Below the pieces are notes generated by a model, which had not been told where the DNA came from, did not search any database, and worked only from the letters and a program-made list of their open reading frames with translations. Of a DNA stretch of 21,974 bases, positions 21,600 to 21,974 are shown in pieces. Origin of the DNA: an uncultured Clostridia bacterium (GTDB taxonomy: Bacteria > Bacillota > Clostridia > Christensenellales > CAG-314); assembly GCA_934294965.1 (NCBI GenBank), contig CAKRAM010000153.1:1-21974 (forward strand). Direction: 5' to 3'. The position numbers and the translations under genes are program-made. Positions within the stretch are counted from its first letter, which is position 1; each line of letters starts with the position of its first letter.

Positions 21600-21974
<375 letters not shown>

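Overview
This window looks like a chromosomal piece from a low-to-mid GC Clostridia-type member of the Bacillota. It carries a 23S-5S rRNA gene pair, two tRNA-Leu genes with encoded CCA ends, intrinsic terminators with T-runs, many TTGaca-17-TAtAAT style promoters, a membrane pyrophosphatase, a FolT-family ECF substrate-binding protein and Gram-positive style lipoproteins. No species call is possible from the sequence alone.

Layout, left to right. 1-1575 (minus): the 5' part of an exported ApbE-like FMN transferase with extra membrane segments, running off the window. 1730-1812: tRNA-Leu(AAG). 2358-4353 (plus): a HAD/beta-phosphoglucomutase-like phosphatase followed by an uncharacterised membrane protein, probably one operon. 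4792-7410 (plus): an 872-residue protein that looks like a shrunken, probably inactive relative of the GH94 / cyclic-glucan phosphorylase fold. 7430-8161 (plus): a FolT-like vitamin transporter gene behind a long, hairpin-rich leader. 8501-8846 (plus): a promoter, then about 176 nt of highly structured RNA of no class I recognise, then tRNA-Leu(CAG) and a terminator. 9068-10973 (minus): an AT-richer accessory cassette (KilA-N pseudogene, XRE-type HTH, GIY-YIG/DUF4357 nuclease) with its own promoter. 11174-16136 (minus): an export operon with a 925-residue lipoprotein made of duplicated Ig/OB/C-terminal modules, then a secreted protein with two C39-like peptidase domains, the first lacking its catalytic Cys. 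Its transcript ends in about 17 degenerate 19-nt hairpin units before a terminator. 16514-18788 (minus): K+-dependent membrane pyrophosphatase. 19148-20583 (plus): a small lipoprotein with an overlapping short upstream ORF, and a small membrane protein. 20902-21254 (plus): a promoter and a short MATE-like N-terminal fragment. 21319-21974 (minus): end of an rRNA operon.

How the parts may work together. The lipoprotein and the double C39-like protein share a promoter, are 18 nt apart and are both exported, so they may form one cell-surface unit, with the duplicated lipoprotein modules mirroring the duplicated peptidase domains. The most unusual items are that operon and its repeat-filled 3' UTR, the structured RNA in front of tRNA-Leu(CAG), the A34-containing tRNA-Leu, and three promoters whose predicted +1 falls exactly on a start codon, pointing to leaderless mRNAs. 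All functional statements come from reading motifs by eye; no database search was run.
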